Assembly: GCF_002891535.1 (NCBI RefSeq)
Contig: NZ_PDZR01000021.1
Span: 1-64,000 of the forward strand
Direction of reading: 5' to 3'
DNA: 64,000 nt
Source: Methylocella silvestris
GTDB taxonomy: Bacteria > Pseudomonadota > Alphaproteobacteria > Rhizobiales > Beijerinckiaceae
Under the pieces are notes generated by a model, which made no database searches, was not told the DNA's origin, and saw only the letters and a list, made by a program, of their open reading frames with translations. The position numbers and the translations under genes are program-made. This document shows positions 16,398 through 25,981 of this stretch, one piece after another; the first letter of the stretch is position 1; the number at the start of each line of letters is the position of its first letter.

Positions 16398-18584
16398 ATG
16401 CCCGATCTGCTTCTCGAATTGTTTTCTGAAGAAATTCCCGCCCGCATGCAGGCGCAGGCGGCCGACGATCTGAAGCGTCTCGTCACCGAGGCGCTGGCGG
16501 AAAAAGGCCTCTCCTATGAAGGCGCGGCAAGCTTTGCGACGCCGCGCCGGCTTGCGCTTCACGTCGCCGGCCTGCCGGCGCGCCAGCCCGATCTGCGCGA
16601 GGAAAAGAAAGGCCCGCGCGTTGGCTCGCCCGAGGCGGCAGTGCAGGGCTTTTTGAAAAGCGCCGGGCTCGCCTCGCTGGCGGAAGCCAAGATCGAGGTC
16701 GATCCGAAGAAGAAGACGGAATTCTATCTCGCTGTCGTCGAGCGTAAGGGGCAGGCGAGCCTTGACGTCCTCGCCGAAATCCTCCCCGCCGTCATCAAGC
16801 GCTTCCCCTGGCCGAAATCGATGCGCTGGGGCGCGGCGTCCGTCAGCCCCGAGGCGCTGCGCTGGGTGCGCCCGCTGCATGCGATCGTCGCAACGTTTGG
16901 GCCTGAAACAGAAGACCCCGAGATCGTGGCCTTTGCGGTCGGCGGCATTGAAGCCTCCGACGTCACCTTTGGCCATCGCTTCATGGCGCCGGGGCCGATC
17001 AGGGTCAGGCGCTTCGACGATTACGCGCCCGCCCTCGAAAAGGCCAAGGTGGTGCTCGACCCCGCGCGGCGGCGCGACATCATCCTGCACGATCTGCGCG
17101 ATCTTGCCTTCGCGCAGGGGCTCGACCTTATCGAGGATGCGGCGCTGCTTGAGGAAGTCGCCGGCCTCGTCGAATGGCCGGTCGTGCTGATCGGCGAATT
17201 CGACGCAGGCTTTCTGGACATTCCGCCGGAAGTCATCCGCGCGACCATCCGCGCCAATCAGAAATGCTTCGTCCTGACGGACGCCGCGACGGGAAAGCTC
17301 GCCAATAAATTCGCGCTGGTCGCCAATATCGACGCGCCGGACGGCGGCCGCGCCATCGCCGCCGGTAATGCCCGCGTGGTGCGCGCGCGTCTGTCCGACG
17401 CCAAATTTTTTTGGGAGACCGATCTCAAGGTCCAGCTTGTGGACCGGCTGCAAAAGCTCGAGGCGGTGACGTTCCATGAAAAGCTCGGAACGCAGCGCGC
17501 CCGCATCGACCGACTGGTCGCTTTGGCCCGAACGCTGGCGCCGCAGGTCGGCGCCGATCCGGAGCTTGCCGCCCGCGCCGCGCTACTCGCGAAAGCCGAT
17601 CTCCCTTCAGAAATGGTCGGCGAATTTCCCGAATTGCAGGGGCTGATGGGGCGCTATTACGCCGCCGCGCAAGGCGAGCCGCCGGAAGTCGCCGCGGCCA
17701 TCGGCGATCACTACAAGCCGCAGGGGCAGACCGACCGCGTTCCAGCCGCGCCTGTAACGATCGCGGTCGCGCTCGCCGACAAGATCGACATACTCACCGG
17801 CTTCTGGGCGATCGACGAAAAGCCGACAGGCAGCAAGGATCCCTACGCGCTGCGCCGCGCTGCGCTCGGCGTCATCGCGATCATCCTTGAAAACGGGTTG
17901 CGCCTGCGGCTCCTCGACATTCTTGCGTCCCACAAGAAGATTGTGGACGACGATCTGCGTAAGCTTCAACTGGAACGGGCGCGGAGTGAGGGTGGCGATA
18001 GCCGTGCCATGACCGGCCAGGTCGGCCCCAATACAGTACCGGCCGAGCTGCTGGGTTTCTTCGCGGACCGCCTCAAAATCTATCTGCGCGAGCGCGGCGC
18101 CCGGCACGATCTGATCGACGCCGTGTTCGCTCTGCCGGGCCAGGACGACCTGACGCTGATCCTGCGCCGCGTCGAGGCGCTCGGCGCTTTTCTTGCGACG
18201 GAGGACGGCGCCAATCTGCTCGCCGGCTATCGCCGCGCCGCCAATATATTGCGCGCCGAGGAGAAGAAGTTTGGGGCTGATGAGGCGGCTTCTTACGAAC
18301 AGCCCTTCGCGCCATCCCTTCTGACCGAGCCGGAAGAGCTGGCGCTGGCCGGCGCGCTCGCCCCCAACGGCGCTGAGCCGCCCTGGGCGGCGGCGATCCG
18401 CGATGAGGATTTCGAGGCAGCGATGAAAGCTCTGGCGCAGCTTCGCGCGCCGGTCGACGCCTTCTTCGAAAAAGTGACGGTCAACGTCCCCGATTCCGCG
18501 CTGCGGCTGAACCGCCTGCGCCTGCTGGCCGGATTGCGCCGCGCCGTCAATGGCGTCGCCGACTTCTCATCTATCGCGGGATAG
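16398..18584 (+). CDS. glyS: Glycyl-tRNA synthetase beta subunit
   Basis: Beta chain of glycyl-tRNA synthetase, which binds tRNA-Gly and is required with GlyQ for aminoacylation. It begins [18 protein letters not shown], the standard GlyS N-terminus. It contains the YYAAAQGE and [18 protein letters not shown] signatures and ends with the anticodon-binding region ([18 protein letters not shown]). The length of 728 aa is normal. The match to glyQ and the tRNA-Gly gene 9 kb upstream is coincidental in position. Confidence 0.98.
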   Translation: MPDLLLELFSEEIPARMQAQAADDLKRLVTEALAEKGLSYEGAASFATPRRLALHVAGLPARQPDLREEKKGPRVGSPEAAVQGFLKSAGLASLAEAKIEVDPKKKTEFYLAVVERKGQASLDVLAEILPAVIKRFPWPKSMRWGAASVSPEALRWVRPLHAIVATFGPETEDPEIVAFAVGGIEASDVTFGHRFMAPGPIRVRRFDDYAPALEKAKVVLDPARRRDIILHDLRDLAFAQGLDLIEDAALLEEVAGLVEWPVVLIGEFDAGFLDIPPEVIRATIRANQKCFVLTDAATGKLANKFALVANIDAPDGGRAIAAGNARVVRARLSDAKFFWETDLKVQLVDRLQKLEAVTFHEKLGTQRARIDRLVALARTLAPQVGADPELAARAALLAKADLPSEMVGEFPELQGLMGRYYAAAQGEPPEVAAAIGDHYKPQGQTDRVPAAPVTIAVALADKIDILTGFWAIDEKPTGSKDPYALRRAALGVIAIILENGLRLRLLDILASHKKIVDDDLRKLQLERARSEGGDSRAMTGQVGPNTVPAELLGFFADRLKIYLRERGARHDLIDAVFALPGQDDLTLILRRVEALGAFLATEDGANLLAGYRRAANILRAEEKKFGADEAASYEQPFAPSLLTEPEELALAGALAPNGAEPPWAAAIRDEDFEAAMKALAQLRAPVDAFFEKVTVNVPDSALRLNRLRLLAGLRRAVNGVADFSSIAG

Positions 18585-18615
18585 TCGGTTCGCCTTGCTC
18601 CGGCGCCGATGGTCC

Positions 18616-19149
18616 TCAGGGAGGGACGAGCGCATCGGCTGAGAGCGCGCTTTCATGGCCAGAGCGTTGAATGGCGGTGACCGCATACGTTACGGTTTTC
18701 GCCGCGGGCCTCTCGTCGAGGAAGCAAGCGCGCTCCGTTTCGCCGATTGCGACCCGGTCGTGATTGGCGTCGAGCGCATAGACGCGATAGCGGACCACTG
18801 CGGGGTCATAAGCGGAGACATGCTCCTTGAGAGGCTGCGGCGGGGACCAGCAGATCAGCAATCCCGACCCCTTCCGTGAAGCGGTCGGCCGAAGCGGCGC
18901 CGGCGGCGTAAAGCGCAACTGCTCCTCATAGCTGATGCCGCCGCCGGACGCGCCTGGCTCCTCGCCGCGCGCATCGCCCGTAGACGTTAATACAATCGCC
19001 ACGGCGATAAGCTGCAGCCCGATCAACACTTCGCCACGTTGCTTTTTCCGAGCGAAGCTTTTTCTAAAAGACAATTCAGCCAATGTTTTTGGCGCCCCGA
19101 CAGTGCAGAGCGCAAGGAAGTCGTCGCCCCCTTGCGCTCCTGCGATCAT
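18616..19149 (-). CDS. Exported Fn3-like protein coupled to the metzincin
   Basis: 177 aa as read from 19149, where its ATGA overlaps the stop of the upstream metalloprotease, which suggests translational coupling. An alternative start at GTG/TTG (19024-19029) would give a cleaner signal peptide with core LIGLQLIAVAIVLTSTGDARG. The remaining part has a fibronectin-III-like beta pattern: PPAPLRPTASRKGSGLLICWSPP, then VVRYRVYALD and TYAVTAIQRSGHES. One Cys lies in each half. It may be a binding or inhibitory partner of the protease, but this rests on position only. Exact start uncertain. Confidence 0.65.
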   Translation of the reverse strand: MIAGAQGGDDFLALCTVGAPKTLAELSFRKSFARKKQRGEVLIGLQLIAVAIVLTSTGDARGEEPGASGGGISYEEQLRFTPPAPLRPTASRKGSGLLICWSPPQPLKEHVSAYDPAVVRYRVYALDANHDRVAIGETERACFLDERPAAKTVTYAVTAIQRSGHESALSADALVPP

Positions 19150-21230
19150 TTCACAAGGACAGGATTTGCCTGCGTTCTGACGAACTCTTCATAGGTCAAT
19201 TCCTGAAGATCCTGTGGCTTGGTGATGATATTGGATTTACGCGCTCTGGCTGCGTTTGGCGTGGCGTTGGCGCCGTCGCCGATGGCGCCGCCGTCAAAGA
19301 CGATTTCGCTCCACTCGACGAAATTCGCGTTGAGGACGGATTTTGCGCCGGAGTTGTTGAGATCGACCGCAACGTCATTGTTGTCGATCCCGCCATTCCC
19401 GTTCCAGTTGACATTCTTGTTGGCGCCGTTGGCCTTTATTTTCGCGACGCCGCCACTGAACCAGCGCAGGCCATAGGCGGCGACCAGGGGGCTGCCAAGG
19501 CCGTTCTTTTCTTTCAGCTTGTTTTCGTCCAGCGGACCAAGGTCGAAGCGCTCGTAATCCAAGAGATCCTTGCCGGACTTGGACAGCCAGTTGACCTGAT
19601 AATTGTAGTTCATGACGCTCAAATGATTGGGCTTGTAGTTCTCGTGATCGACGCCGCCGTGACGCAGGCCAAGATTGTGCCCAAGTTCATGCATGATGGT
19701 GCCGGCCTGCTCTTTGAACGTCCCGGGGTTGGAGCCCCACCCGCCCAGAGTCTCGATGAAATCGCTCTCGGGGATCCCGCGCGAAAGCCCGCTGCTGCTG
19801 CCGCCGCTATATTTATGGGCGCACAACAGGCGATGGAAAATCTGACGCTCTGCGCTGGTGAATAACGGATCCATGATCGCATCAAAATCGGTCCACACCG
19901 GATCCAGATTATCCTTGTGAGGGACAGCGCCTTTGCTGACGAAGTGGACGGAAATGCCTTTTGGTCCGCCGGGATTCAATACAGGAGCGGCGGCGAAGGA
20001 TTTTTGCACCGCCGCAAGAACGGCGGCGGAAGGCTGATGCGAGGAAGCTTCGGCCGCGCTCGCATTCATCCAGGCGTAGCCGATGAAGATATCCTTCTTC
20101 TTGTAATTGGCGCCAAGCTTGGGCAGGTCGACATCGATTTTGCCGTCGCCGTCGGCGTCATATCCATAGAGCTCCCACGCGTCGAGCAGTCCGTCTTCGT
20201 CGGTATCCTTGTTGACGCTGGCGTTGGCCGAAAGGTCGAAATAAGCGAAGAAGATATTGTCGTCATTCGAGGGGTTTTTCGTGTCGATCCTGATGATCTT
20301 GTCGGTCTTCTTGAGATAGGGGAGCAGAGAATAAAGCTCGTCGTCGCTGCGCGGGTTGGTGGGCGTCGCCAAGGGGTTGGCGGGATTGTCGATCGCGTCG
20401 CCAACCCCTCCGACGGTGATCAGCCCGCCATTGAACGGCTTGCCGTCGTCCTCTCCGCCGGCGGCAGTTGACAGGCGCTTTCCATTCACGTCGATCGAAC
20501 TATATTGCTGGATGCCGTTGGACTGGAAACTGTATGAGATTCCAAGGCCCATATTGGCGACGACGCCGGCCTTTTTCGGGTCGATCGCATTTGCGAGCAC
20601 CAGTTCGAAGCGGTCGCCGGACAATTTCTGGCCGCCGAACAGTAATGAAATCGTCCGCGAACCTTTTGTCGAGGGCGCCTTGAAGACGACCACGAGGACC
20701 TCGCCGTCAATACTTGCGTTGTTGCGGATTTCCGAAAAACTGAAGTCAACGCTGCCTGGCGCCGCCGCGTCCAACTTCGGCTTGACGAACGACGTCACAT
20801 CAGCGCGAACGTTATTGAAGTAGCCTGGCAGACCAATAATGTCGTTCGTTACGGCTTCGATCCAGTTGATGGAATTGCCGTCGATGGTGATGTCGCCATT
20901 GGCGATAGGCACGAAATTATTCGAAGCCGCCATCACAAAGGCCTTGTCGACAACGGCGTCCCTGCTGGGTTTCGTTACAGTTGCGACGTGGCTGGCGTTG
21001 TTGCTTCCGGCCGCCGCGGCCGAAACCTGATACTTGCCATATTTCTCATAAAATCCTTTGAGGCCGGATGCGGCGAGCGCCGCATTATTCGCGTCCGGCG
21101 CGACCGCGGAGGGGCGAGGCAGGGTCTTTGAAACAGTCCCCGGGATTTCGGCGGCAAGGAGAGGTTCTGCCCCAAGAAACGACAAGCCGCCCGCTAAAAC
21201 TACAGCGCTGGAAAAGGCCATCTTTTTCAT
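19146..21230 (-). CDS. Secreted metzincin-type zinc metalloprotease with calcium-loop segments
   Basis: 694-aa protein with a signal peptide (MKKMAFSSAVVLAGGLSFLG, cleavage after LLAA). The zinc site is HELGHNLGLRHGG with His514, Glu515, His518 and His524 (HExxHxxGxxH). A Met-turn candidate, SVMNY with Met540, lies 16 residues later, which together mark a metzincin. At about residues 342-366 are two DxDxDG loops (DTDEDGLLDAW and DADGDGKID) like thrombospondin-type-3 or dockerin calcium repeats. The N-terminal 300 residues are an unassigned Asn/Ser-rich beta-type region. I do not recognise a named peptidase subfamily. The Fn3-like gene follows with a 4-bp overlap, and an AT-rich leader lies upstream. 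Confidence 0.82.
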   Translation of the reverse strand: MKKMAFSSAVVLAGGLSFLGAEPLLAAEIPGTVSKTLPRPSAVAPDANNAALAASGLKGFYEKYGKYQVSAAAAGSNNASHVATVTKPSRDAVVDKAFVMAASNNFVPIANGDITIDGNSINWIEAVTNDIIGLPGYFNNVRADVTSFVKPKLDAAAPGSVDFSFSEIRNNASIDGEVLVVVFKAPSTKGSRTISLLFGGQKLSGDRFELVLANAIDPKKAGVVANMGLGISYSFQSNGIQQYSSIDVNGKRLSTAAGGEDDGKPFNGGLITVGGVGDAIDNPANPLATPTNPRSDDELYSLLPYLKKTDKIIRIDTKNPSNDDNIFFAYFDLSANASVNKDTDEDGLLDAWELYGYDADGDGKIDVDLPKLGANYKKKDIFIGYAWMNASAAEASSHQPSAAVLAAVQKSFAAAPVLNPGGPKGISVHFVSKGAVPHKDNLDPVWTDFDAIMDPLFTSAERQIFHRLLCAHKYSGGSSSGLSRGIPESDFIETLGGWGSNPGTFKEQAGTIMHELGHNLGLRHGGVDHENYKPNHLSVMNYNYQVNWLSKSGKDLLDYERFDLGPLDENKLKEKNGLGSPLVAAYGLRWFSGGVAKIKANGANKNVNWNGNGGIDNNDVAVDLNNSGAKSVLNANFVEWSEIVFDGGAIGDGANATPNAARARKSNIITKPQDLQELTYEEFVRTQANPVLVK

Positions 21231-21531
21231 GTCATTGCCACCGTGAGAAAAATTGTCGACTATTGAATGATGAAAACATTAGATTGATATAATTGAATCC
21301 AATACTACACACGTCATGAAGCAGAGGATAGTGCAACCTGTCACTGTTGCTTATCCGGGGCAATGGCTGATGGCGTGGCGCCGGCATTATTTTGCAGCGG
21401 CGCCGCCTTTCCAGACAACGCGGCGCCTTTGCTGCGGCGCCATAAGAACTAAGGAGTGCGACCCTCGGCTCGATCACAACCGGCGCGCGCGGACGGTTGC
21501 GTCGGATCGCCTACATCCATTGTCGGCCGCG
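21231..21531. promoter_or_regulatory. AT-rich leader of the metzincin operon
   Basis: 301 bp between the metalloprotease start and the stop of the FAH-family gene. Bases 21241-21310 are clearly AT-rich against a GC-rich background and probably contain the minus-strand promoter. No convincing -35/-10 pair, operator or small ORF could be assigned. Confidence 0.4.
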
Positions 21532-22221
21532 CTACTCTTTGATCCGGACCGTCAGCGGGCTGAGGCCGGCGATCGTCGCCTCGATATCGTCGCCCTTCAA
21601 GATCGGGCCGACGCCCGAGGGGGTGCCGGTGAAAATGAGATCGCCCGGCCGGAGTTCGACCAGCCCTGACAGGAACTGCACGATCTGCGGAACTTTCCAG
21701 GTCATGTCGGAAAGGTCAGCCGATTGGCGTGTGACGCCATTCACCTTGCATTCGATGGCGCCCGAGGTCAGCGTCCCGATGTCCGCCTTGCGCGTCAGGG
21801 CGGCGCAGGGCGCCGAATGGTCGAACGCCTTCGACATATCCCAGGGGCGGCCTTTCTTTTTGGCCGCCGCCTGCAGGTCGCGCCGCGTCATGTCGAGGCC
21901 GACTGCATAGCCGAAAATAAGATCCTCGGCGCGCTCGGCCGGGATGTCGCGGCCGCCGCCCGAGAAAGCAACGACGAGTTCAACCTCATGCTGTAGATCG
22001 GCGGTCGCGGGCGGGTAGGGGATCGCCGCGCCATCGGGCATGAGTGCGTCGGCGGGCTTCGTGAAGAAAAACGGCGGATCGACGTCCGGGTTGCTCCCCA
22101 TCTCGCGCGCGTGCTCGGAATAGTTTTGGCCGACGCAAAAAATGCGGCGCACCGGAAACAACCCGCCCGTCGCGACAGCGAGCGCAACGACAGGCGGCGG
22201 ATCGAAAACATAGTCGCCCAT
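21532..22221 (-). CDS. Fumarylacetoacetate hydrolase (FAH) family protein
   Basis: 229-aa FAH-fold enzyme. The family includes fumarylpyruvate and acylpyruvate hydrolases and 2-hydroxyhepta-2,4-diene-1,7-dioate isomerase. Visible are the RRIFCVGQNYSEHAREMG entry, FFTKPADAL, metal-binding EVELVVAF, a YAVGLDMTRRDLQ segment, and the C-terminal LRPGDLIFTGTPSGVG. The length is that of the short single-domain hydrolases. It stands alone with no aromatic-catabolism neighbours, so the substrate is not assignable. An oxaloacetate/acylpyruvate-type clean-up role is the usual guess. Confidence 0.9.
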   Translation of the reverse strand: MGDYVFDPPPVVALAVATGGLFPVRRIFCVGQNYSEHAREMGSNPDVDPPFFFTKPADALMPDGAAIPYPPATADLQHEVELVVAFSGGGRDIPAERAEDLIFGYAVGLDMTRRDLQAAAKKKGRPWDMSKAFDHSAPCAALTRKADIGTLTSGAIECKVNGVTRQSADLSDMTWKVPQIVQFLSGLVELRPGDLIFTGTPSGVGPILKGDDIEATIAGLSPLTVRIKE

Positions 22222-22288
22222 GGGTCGAAAATCCCCGTTGGTTGATCAATGCGGCGCGACGCGCGGGTGGATCGTCCTGTGTGGCTCT

Positions 22289-22822
22289 TTAGGGGCGCGC
22301 GTCCATCAGCGCGCTCTTGCAGCCCTGAGACAATTTAGCGGCGTTGTCTTGCAGGCAAGAGACGACGCGGCCCTCTCCGGGCGGCACGCCGCGGCAGAGC
22401 GCGCGATAGTCCGGCGCGCATTCAGCGCCGATCACTGAAAATTCTTCGCGAAAGCTGAGATGTCGGAAAGACTGATGAGCCGGCGCCGGCTGGGGCGCTG
22501 CCGTGGCCGCCGCGGGCGCGGCGGGCGTCGCCGTCGGGACTTCAGCCGCGGCGCCGGGCGGCGGAGCGGAACTGACTGCATTGACGGCGCTTTGACAGCC
22601 CGCTGAAAGCGAGGCGAGGTTTTTACGCATGCAGGCGAGGGCTGCCGATCCGCCGGGCGGGACATCGGCGCAATGGGCCCGATAGTCGCCGGAGCATGAG
22701 GCGCGAATGGCGCCGATTTCTGCCTGCATCGGCTCTGCGCGCGCCGGGGCGGCGAGCAAGAAGAATCCGATCGCGAAAGCGCCATAACGGCGGATTGCGC
22801 CACCCGCAGCGGTTGGAATCAT
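22289..22822 (-). CDS. Exported cysteine-rich repeat (GLG1-like) protein
   Basis: The ATG at 22822 is preceded by GGGAGGAG; the longer reading to 22909 is rejected. The 177-aa product has a signal peptide (FAIGFFLLAAPARA). It has two copies of a Cys-rich module, CSGDYRAHCADVPPGG...CMRKN...LSAGC and CAPDYRALCRGVPPGE...CLQDN...LSQGC, separated by an Ala/Pro linker of about 45 residues. Each module has four cysteines, as in the Golgi apparatus protein 1 Cys-rich repeat. It is probably a disulfide-stabilised periplasmic protein. Function unknown. Confidence 0.75.
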   Translation of the reverse strand: MIPTAAGGAIRRYGAFAIGFFLLAAPARAEPMQAEIGAIRASCSGDYRAHCADVPPGGSAALACMRKNLASLSAGCQSAVNAVSSAPPPGAAAEVPTATPAAPAAATAAPQPAPAHQSFRHLSFREEFSVIGAECAPDYRALCRGVPPGEGRVVSCLQDNAAKLSQGCKSALMDARP

Positions 22823-22915
22823 CGCAGTCTCCTCCCAGAGCCGACGCAGCATGCCCGCGCGCCTGCGTCGGCGCAATGGGCGTCCCGTCGCCGGAGCGCC
22901 ACAGGCCAAGAGCCT

Positions 22916-23173
22916 TTATTCGACGTCGAGCGGCTCGGTTCCGGTGGGGCGCCCGTCGGGGCCGAGCGTGATCTTCTCGATCCGTTGCTCCGCGCTCGTC
23001 AGCAGCCGGGCGCAATGCGCCTTCAAAGCCTCGCCGCGCTCATAGATCGCGATCGATTCTTCAAGGCCGACAGCGCCTTTCTCGAGTTGATCGACGATTT
23101 TTTCGAGCTCCGCGAGGGCGGCTTCGAAAGGCAGGCTCGCAACGTCCTGGTTTTTGATGGGCTCGGCCGCCAT
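22916..23173 (-). CDS. xseB: Exodeoxyribonuclease VII small subunit
   Basis: 85-aa small subunit of exonuclease VII, which degrades single-stranded DNA with XseA. The family pattern [28 protein letters not shown] followed by [15 protein letters not shown] is complete. The large subunit gene xseA is not in the window. It lies between the Cys-rich exported protein and the phosphatase gene on the same strand. Confidence 0.95.
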   Translation of the reverse strand: MAAEPIKNQDVASLPFEAALAELEKIVDQLEKGAVGLEESIAIYERGEALKAHCARLLTSAEQRIEKITLGPDGRPTGTEPLDVE

Positions 23174-23269
23174 GCGTCTCTCGATTTTTCCGCAATCTCG
23201 CTGAGGGACATTAGCACGAACGGGCGCCTGCCCAAGCGGCGCGCCGTCAAAAGATGGAAGCTGTCGTGT

Positions 23270-23782
23270 TTAGTGGAGCTCCAGCGCGAAAGGCACGCCT
23301 TCATAACAATCGGCGCCGCGGCCGATTTTTTCGATCGCCGCTGTCATACGCCCGTCGCGCTGCAAAATGGCGTCCGCGAGCGCGACCAGTCGCGCATTTG
23401 GGGTCGCCGTCGGCGACTTGTGGCGCAAAATCGCGGCAATCTCGAATTCATCGCGCTCCGGGCTCAGGGCGCAGGCGGCGATGAAGGCCGCCGCGGTGGA
23501 GCGGCTGACCCCGGCATAGCAGTGAATCAACATCGGCGCGGCGCGATCCCATTGCCGGATGAAGTCGAGCAGCGTCGCGACATGGTCTTCGCAGGGAAGA
23601 ATATGGCCCTCAATCGCCAGCACGATGTCGGACATGGAGACATAGAGGTGCCGGCCGGCCTCGATCGTCGCCGGACGCGCGACAGGGGTTCCCCTGTCGA
23701 GCAGCGTGACGAGGCTGCGCGCGCCGGTCTCCCGCGCCAAATCCGGCACCCTTGCCAGCGAACAGACGTGCAGGCGGCTCAT
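23270..23782 (-). CDS. Tyrosine/dual-specificity phosphatase-like protein
   Basis: About 170-aa phosphatase with the P-loop HCYAGVSRS (HCxxGxxR; Cys91 and Arg97 counted from the first possible ATG at 23791). The second ATG at 23782 has AAGGA at better spacing. A SDI segment upstream of the loop may supply the general acid Asp. Proteins of this type in proteobacteria are annotated only as predicted protein tyrosine phosphatases, and the substrate is unknown. It is followed on the same strand by xseB, about 100 bp downstream. Confidence 0.82.
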   Translation of the reverse strand: MSRLHVCSLARVPDLARETGARSLVTLLDRGTPVARPATIEAGRHLYVSMSDIVLAIEGHILPCEDHVATLLDFIRQWDRAAPMLIHCYAGVSRSTAAAFIAACALSPERDEFEIAAILRHKSPTATPNARLVALADAILQRDGRMTAAIEKIGRGADCYEGVPFALELH

Positions 23783-23892
23783 ATGTCCCATTCCTTAAAA
23801 GCGCGGAAAGGGCCGCGCCGCGCTGCGCGGATTTTGATACCGCAACGCAATAAAAAATTCAGCTAATTCGAACAGCGATGCAACGGAAAAGT

Positions 23893-24552
23893 TCATGGCT
23901 CCAGCCGCAAACTCAAGACGCGCAGCTCGGCGAGAAAGCGTTCGGCCGCAAGCGTCGGCGGCCATGGCTCCCAGGGGACGCCGCCATAGGTTGCGGTCAG
24001 CGGATCCTCGGTCAGCGGCTGGTGGGCGATGCCGAGCGTCGCGCGCACTTCCCGATTGGTCCAGCCGACGACATGAACCGCCTCCGAGGCGGCGGCGACG
24101 CGATCGGCCCGCTTGTGCGGCTTCCACTCGGACGCCGTCCAGGGCGCAAGGCCGTAGCGCAGGGCGACTGCGCGCTCAAGACTTTCGGTCAGAAGGCGAA
24201 AAGTCTCGCCGAGGAAGGGCTTGACGACGGAAATGCAGTCGAAGCCGAGGAGCCCCTCGTCGGCGTCATGGAGCAATTCGCGAAGGTCCGCGCGCGGGTC
24301 GTCGACGGCGGGATGCCACAGCCGGCGCAGGGCCAGCACCAGCAGCGAGTGCTGGGCGACGGAGAGCGGCAGATCCCAGGCCGAATGTCCGCCCCAGCGA
24401 TAGGTGCGGGCAAGCCCCGTGGCGAGGTCGCTGTCCTCCCAGTCGAAAGGCGTCGGATTGAGAAGGTCGAGCCGCTTGCCGGAAAGGAGCCGCACCCAGG
24501 CTCTGGTCGGGGCCGGGCGCTCGGGCTCGCGCGGCGGCGCGCCGGGTTTCAT
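23893..24552 (-). CDS. HD-domain phosphohydrolase (YfbR-like)
   Basis: 219-aa HD-superfamily protein. The metal-binding pattern comprises WDLPLSVAQHSLLVL (His), then ELLHDADEGLLGFD (His-Asp), and a later Asp in KRADRVAAASE. YfbR-like enzymes dephosphorylate deoxynucleoside monophosphates, so a nucleotide-pool role is plausible but not shown. The ATG at 24552 overlaps the tag stop as ATGA, which fixes the start and suggests translational coupling. It is the last gene of the ygfZ-tag-HD operon. Confidence 0.85.
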   Translation of the reverse strand: MKPGAPPREPERPAPTRAWVRLLSGKRLDLLNPTPFDWEDSDLATGLARTYRWGGHSAWDLPLSVAQHSLLVLALRRLWHPAVDDPRADLRELLHDADEGLLGFDCISVVKPFLGETFRLLTESLERAVALRYGLAPWTASEWKPHKRADRVAAASEAVHVVGWTNREVRATLGIAHQPLTEDPLTATYGGVPWEPWPPTLAAERFLAELRVLSLRLEP

Positions 24553-25145
24553 GGCTTGCGGGCGAGAGCAGCGCATTCCTTGTGCCGCCAGCAGGTCGAG
24601 AGATGATCATTGACGAGGCCGCAGGCCTGACAGAAGGCGTAGATGATCGTCGGGCCGCAGAAATTGAAGCCCCTGGCGCGCAGATCCTTCGACATGCGCG
24701 CGGAAAGCGGCGTATGCGCGGGAATTTCGCTCATCGAAGCAAATCCGTTCTGCACCGGCGCGCCCTCGACGAAATCCCAGATATAGGCGGCAAAGCCGGA
24801 GGTTTCCTCGATTTTGCTGAAAGCGCGGGCCGATGCGATCGCCGCCAGAATCTTGGCGCGATTGCGCACGATGCCGGCGTTCTGCATCAGCGCCTCGACC
24901 TTGGCCGGCGTGAAACGAGCGATTTTTTCGGGGTCGAAGCCCGCGAAAGCCTCGCGAAAGGCCTCGCGCTTGCGCAAAATCGTGATCCAGGAGAGGCCGG
25001 CCTGAAAGCCGTCGAGGATCAGCTTTTCGAACAGGGCGCGGCTGTCATATTCAGGAACGCCCCATTCTTCGTCATGATAAGCGACGTACAGCGGATCGGA
25101 GCCGGGCCAAGGACAGCGGCTGCGAGCGTCGGCGCCCTTGCTCAT
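24549..25145 (-). CDS. tag: DNA-3-methyladenine glycosylase I
   Basis: 198-aa base-excision repair glycosylase that removes 3-methyladenine from alkylated DNA. The diagnostic N-terminal CPWPGSDPLYVAYHDEEWG is present, followed by FEKLILDGFQAGLSWITIL and the C-terminal Zn-ligand region (FNFCGPTIIYAFCQACG). The start overlaps the ygfZ stop by 4 bp and the stop overlaps the HD gene by 4 bp. The three genes are therefore one tightly coupled operon. Confidence 0.96.
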   Translation of the reverse strand: MSKGADARSRCPWPGSDPLYVAYHDEEWGVPEYDSRALFEKLILDGFQAGLSWITILRKREAFREAFAGFDPEKIARFTPAKVEALMQNAGIVRNRAKILAAIASARAFSKIEETSGFAAYIWDFVEGAPVQNGFASMSEIPAHTPLSARMSKDLRARGFNFCGPTIIYAFCQACGLVNDHLSTCWRHKECAALARKP

Positions 25146-25981
25146 TCCGGCGCTGCGACCGCGATCGGCGTCTCGCCCGCCTTCACGACGGCGCCCGCCG
25201 CCTTGGCGTCCTCGAGCCGGTCGAGCCGGATCATGGCGAGGCCTTCCGAGCCCGAAATCGAGCCGACCTGGCCGAGCGGCGGGCCGCCCGCGGCGATCTC
25301 GACGCCGGGCGCCGGCGGCTCCCCCTCAAAGCTGAACTTCACGATCCGCTTCTTGGCCGACTTGCGGTAATGCACGCGCGCCACGACTTCCTGGCCGACA
25401 TAGCATCCCTTCTTGAAGTCGACGCCATTCAGCCAGTCGAGATTGACGTCCTGCACGAAGGCGTCGCCATAGACGAAATCGCGCCCGCCGCGCGGCACGC
25501 CGGCCGCAATGCGCCGCGCCTCATAGGTGGATTCATCGCTGTCGGCGATCCGCGCCAGCGCCTCGCGCGACGCTATGACGCGCTCCCCCATGCCGGGCGC
25601 GCGCATGTCGCGATAGGCGAGCGCGCCAATTCCGGAGGGCGCCTCACCTTCGGTGAGAGCCGCGACGCCGAGCGATTCGGACAGATCCTCGATGCCGATC
25701 TTGGCGCGCATCTTATGCAGGTTGAGCCGCTTGACGAGGTCCGGGGCCTGCGCGCGCACGCAATCGAAATAATATCCGGCCTCCGGGCCCTCAGGCAGCG
25801 GCAGCACGAAAAAATCGAACATCAGCTTGCCCTGAGGCGAAAGCAGCGCGGAAAAGCGGCTTTCACCGGGAGCGATGGAAAGAACGCTGTTGGTGATGAG
25901 CCTTTGCAGGAATTTTTCGGCTTCCGCTCCCAAAAGCCTGACGACGCCGCGGTCGGCAAGAAAACTTAAACGACTTTGCAT
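25142..25981 (-). CDS. ygfZ: Folate-binding YgfZ/GcvT-family protein
   Basis: 279-aa protein of the YgfZ/COG0354 family, which supports assembly or repair of Fe-S clusters in a tetrahydrofolate-dependent way. The signature KGCYVGQE occurs in VDFKKGCYVGQEVVARVHYR and carries the conserved Cys. The N-terminal FLADRGVVRLLGAEAEKFLQRLITNSV matches the family. It is first in the ygfZ-tag-HD operon and is divergent from the dihydroorotase-like gene across about 86 bp. Confidence 0.92.
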   Translation of the reverse strand: MQSRLSFLADRGVVRLLGAEAEKFLQRLITNSVLSIAPGESRFSALLSPQGKLMFDFFVLPLPEGPEAGYYFDCVRAQAPDLVKRLNLHKMRAKIGIEDLSESLGVAALTEGEAPSGIGALAYRDMRAPGMGERVIASREALARIADSDESTYEARRIAAGVPRGGRDFVYGDAFVQDVNLDWLNGVDFKKGCYVGQEVVARVHYRKSAKKRIVKFSFEGEPPAPGVEIAAGGPPLGQVGSISGSEGLAMIRLDRLEDAKAAGAVVKAGETPIAVAAPE

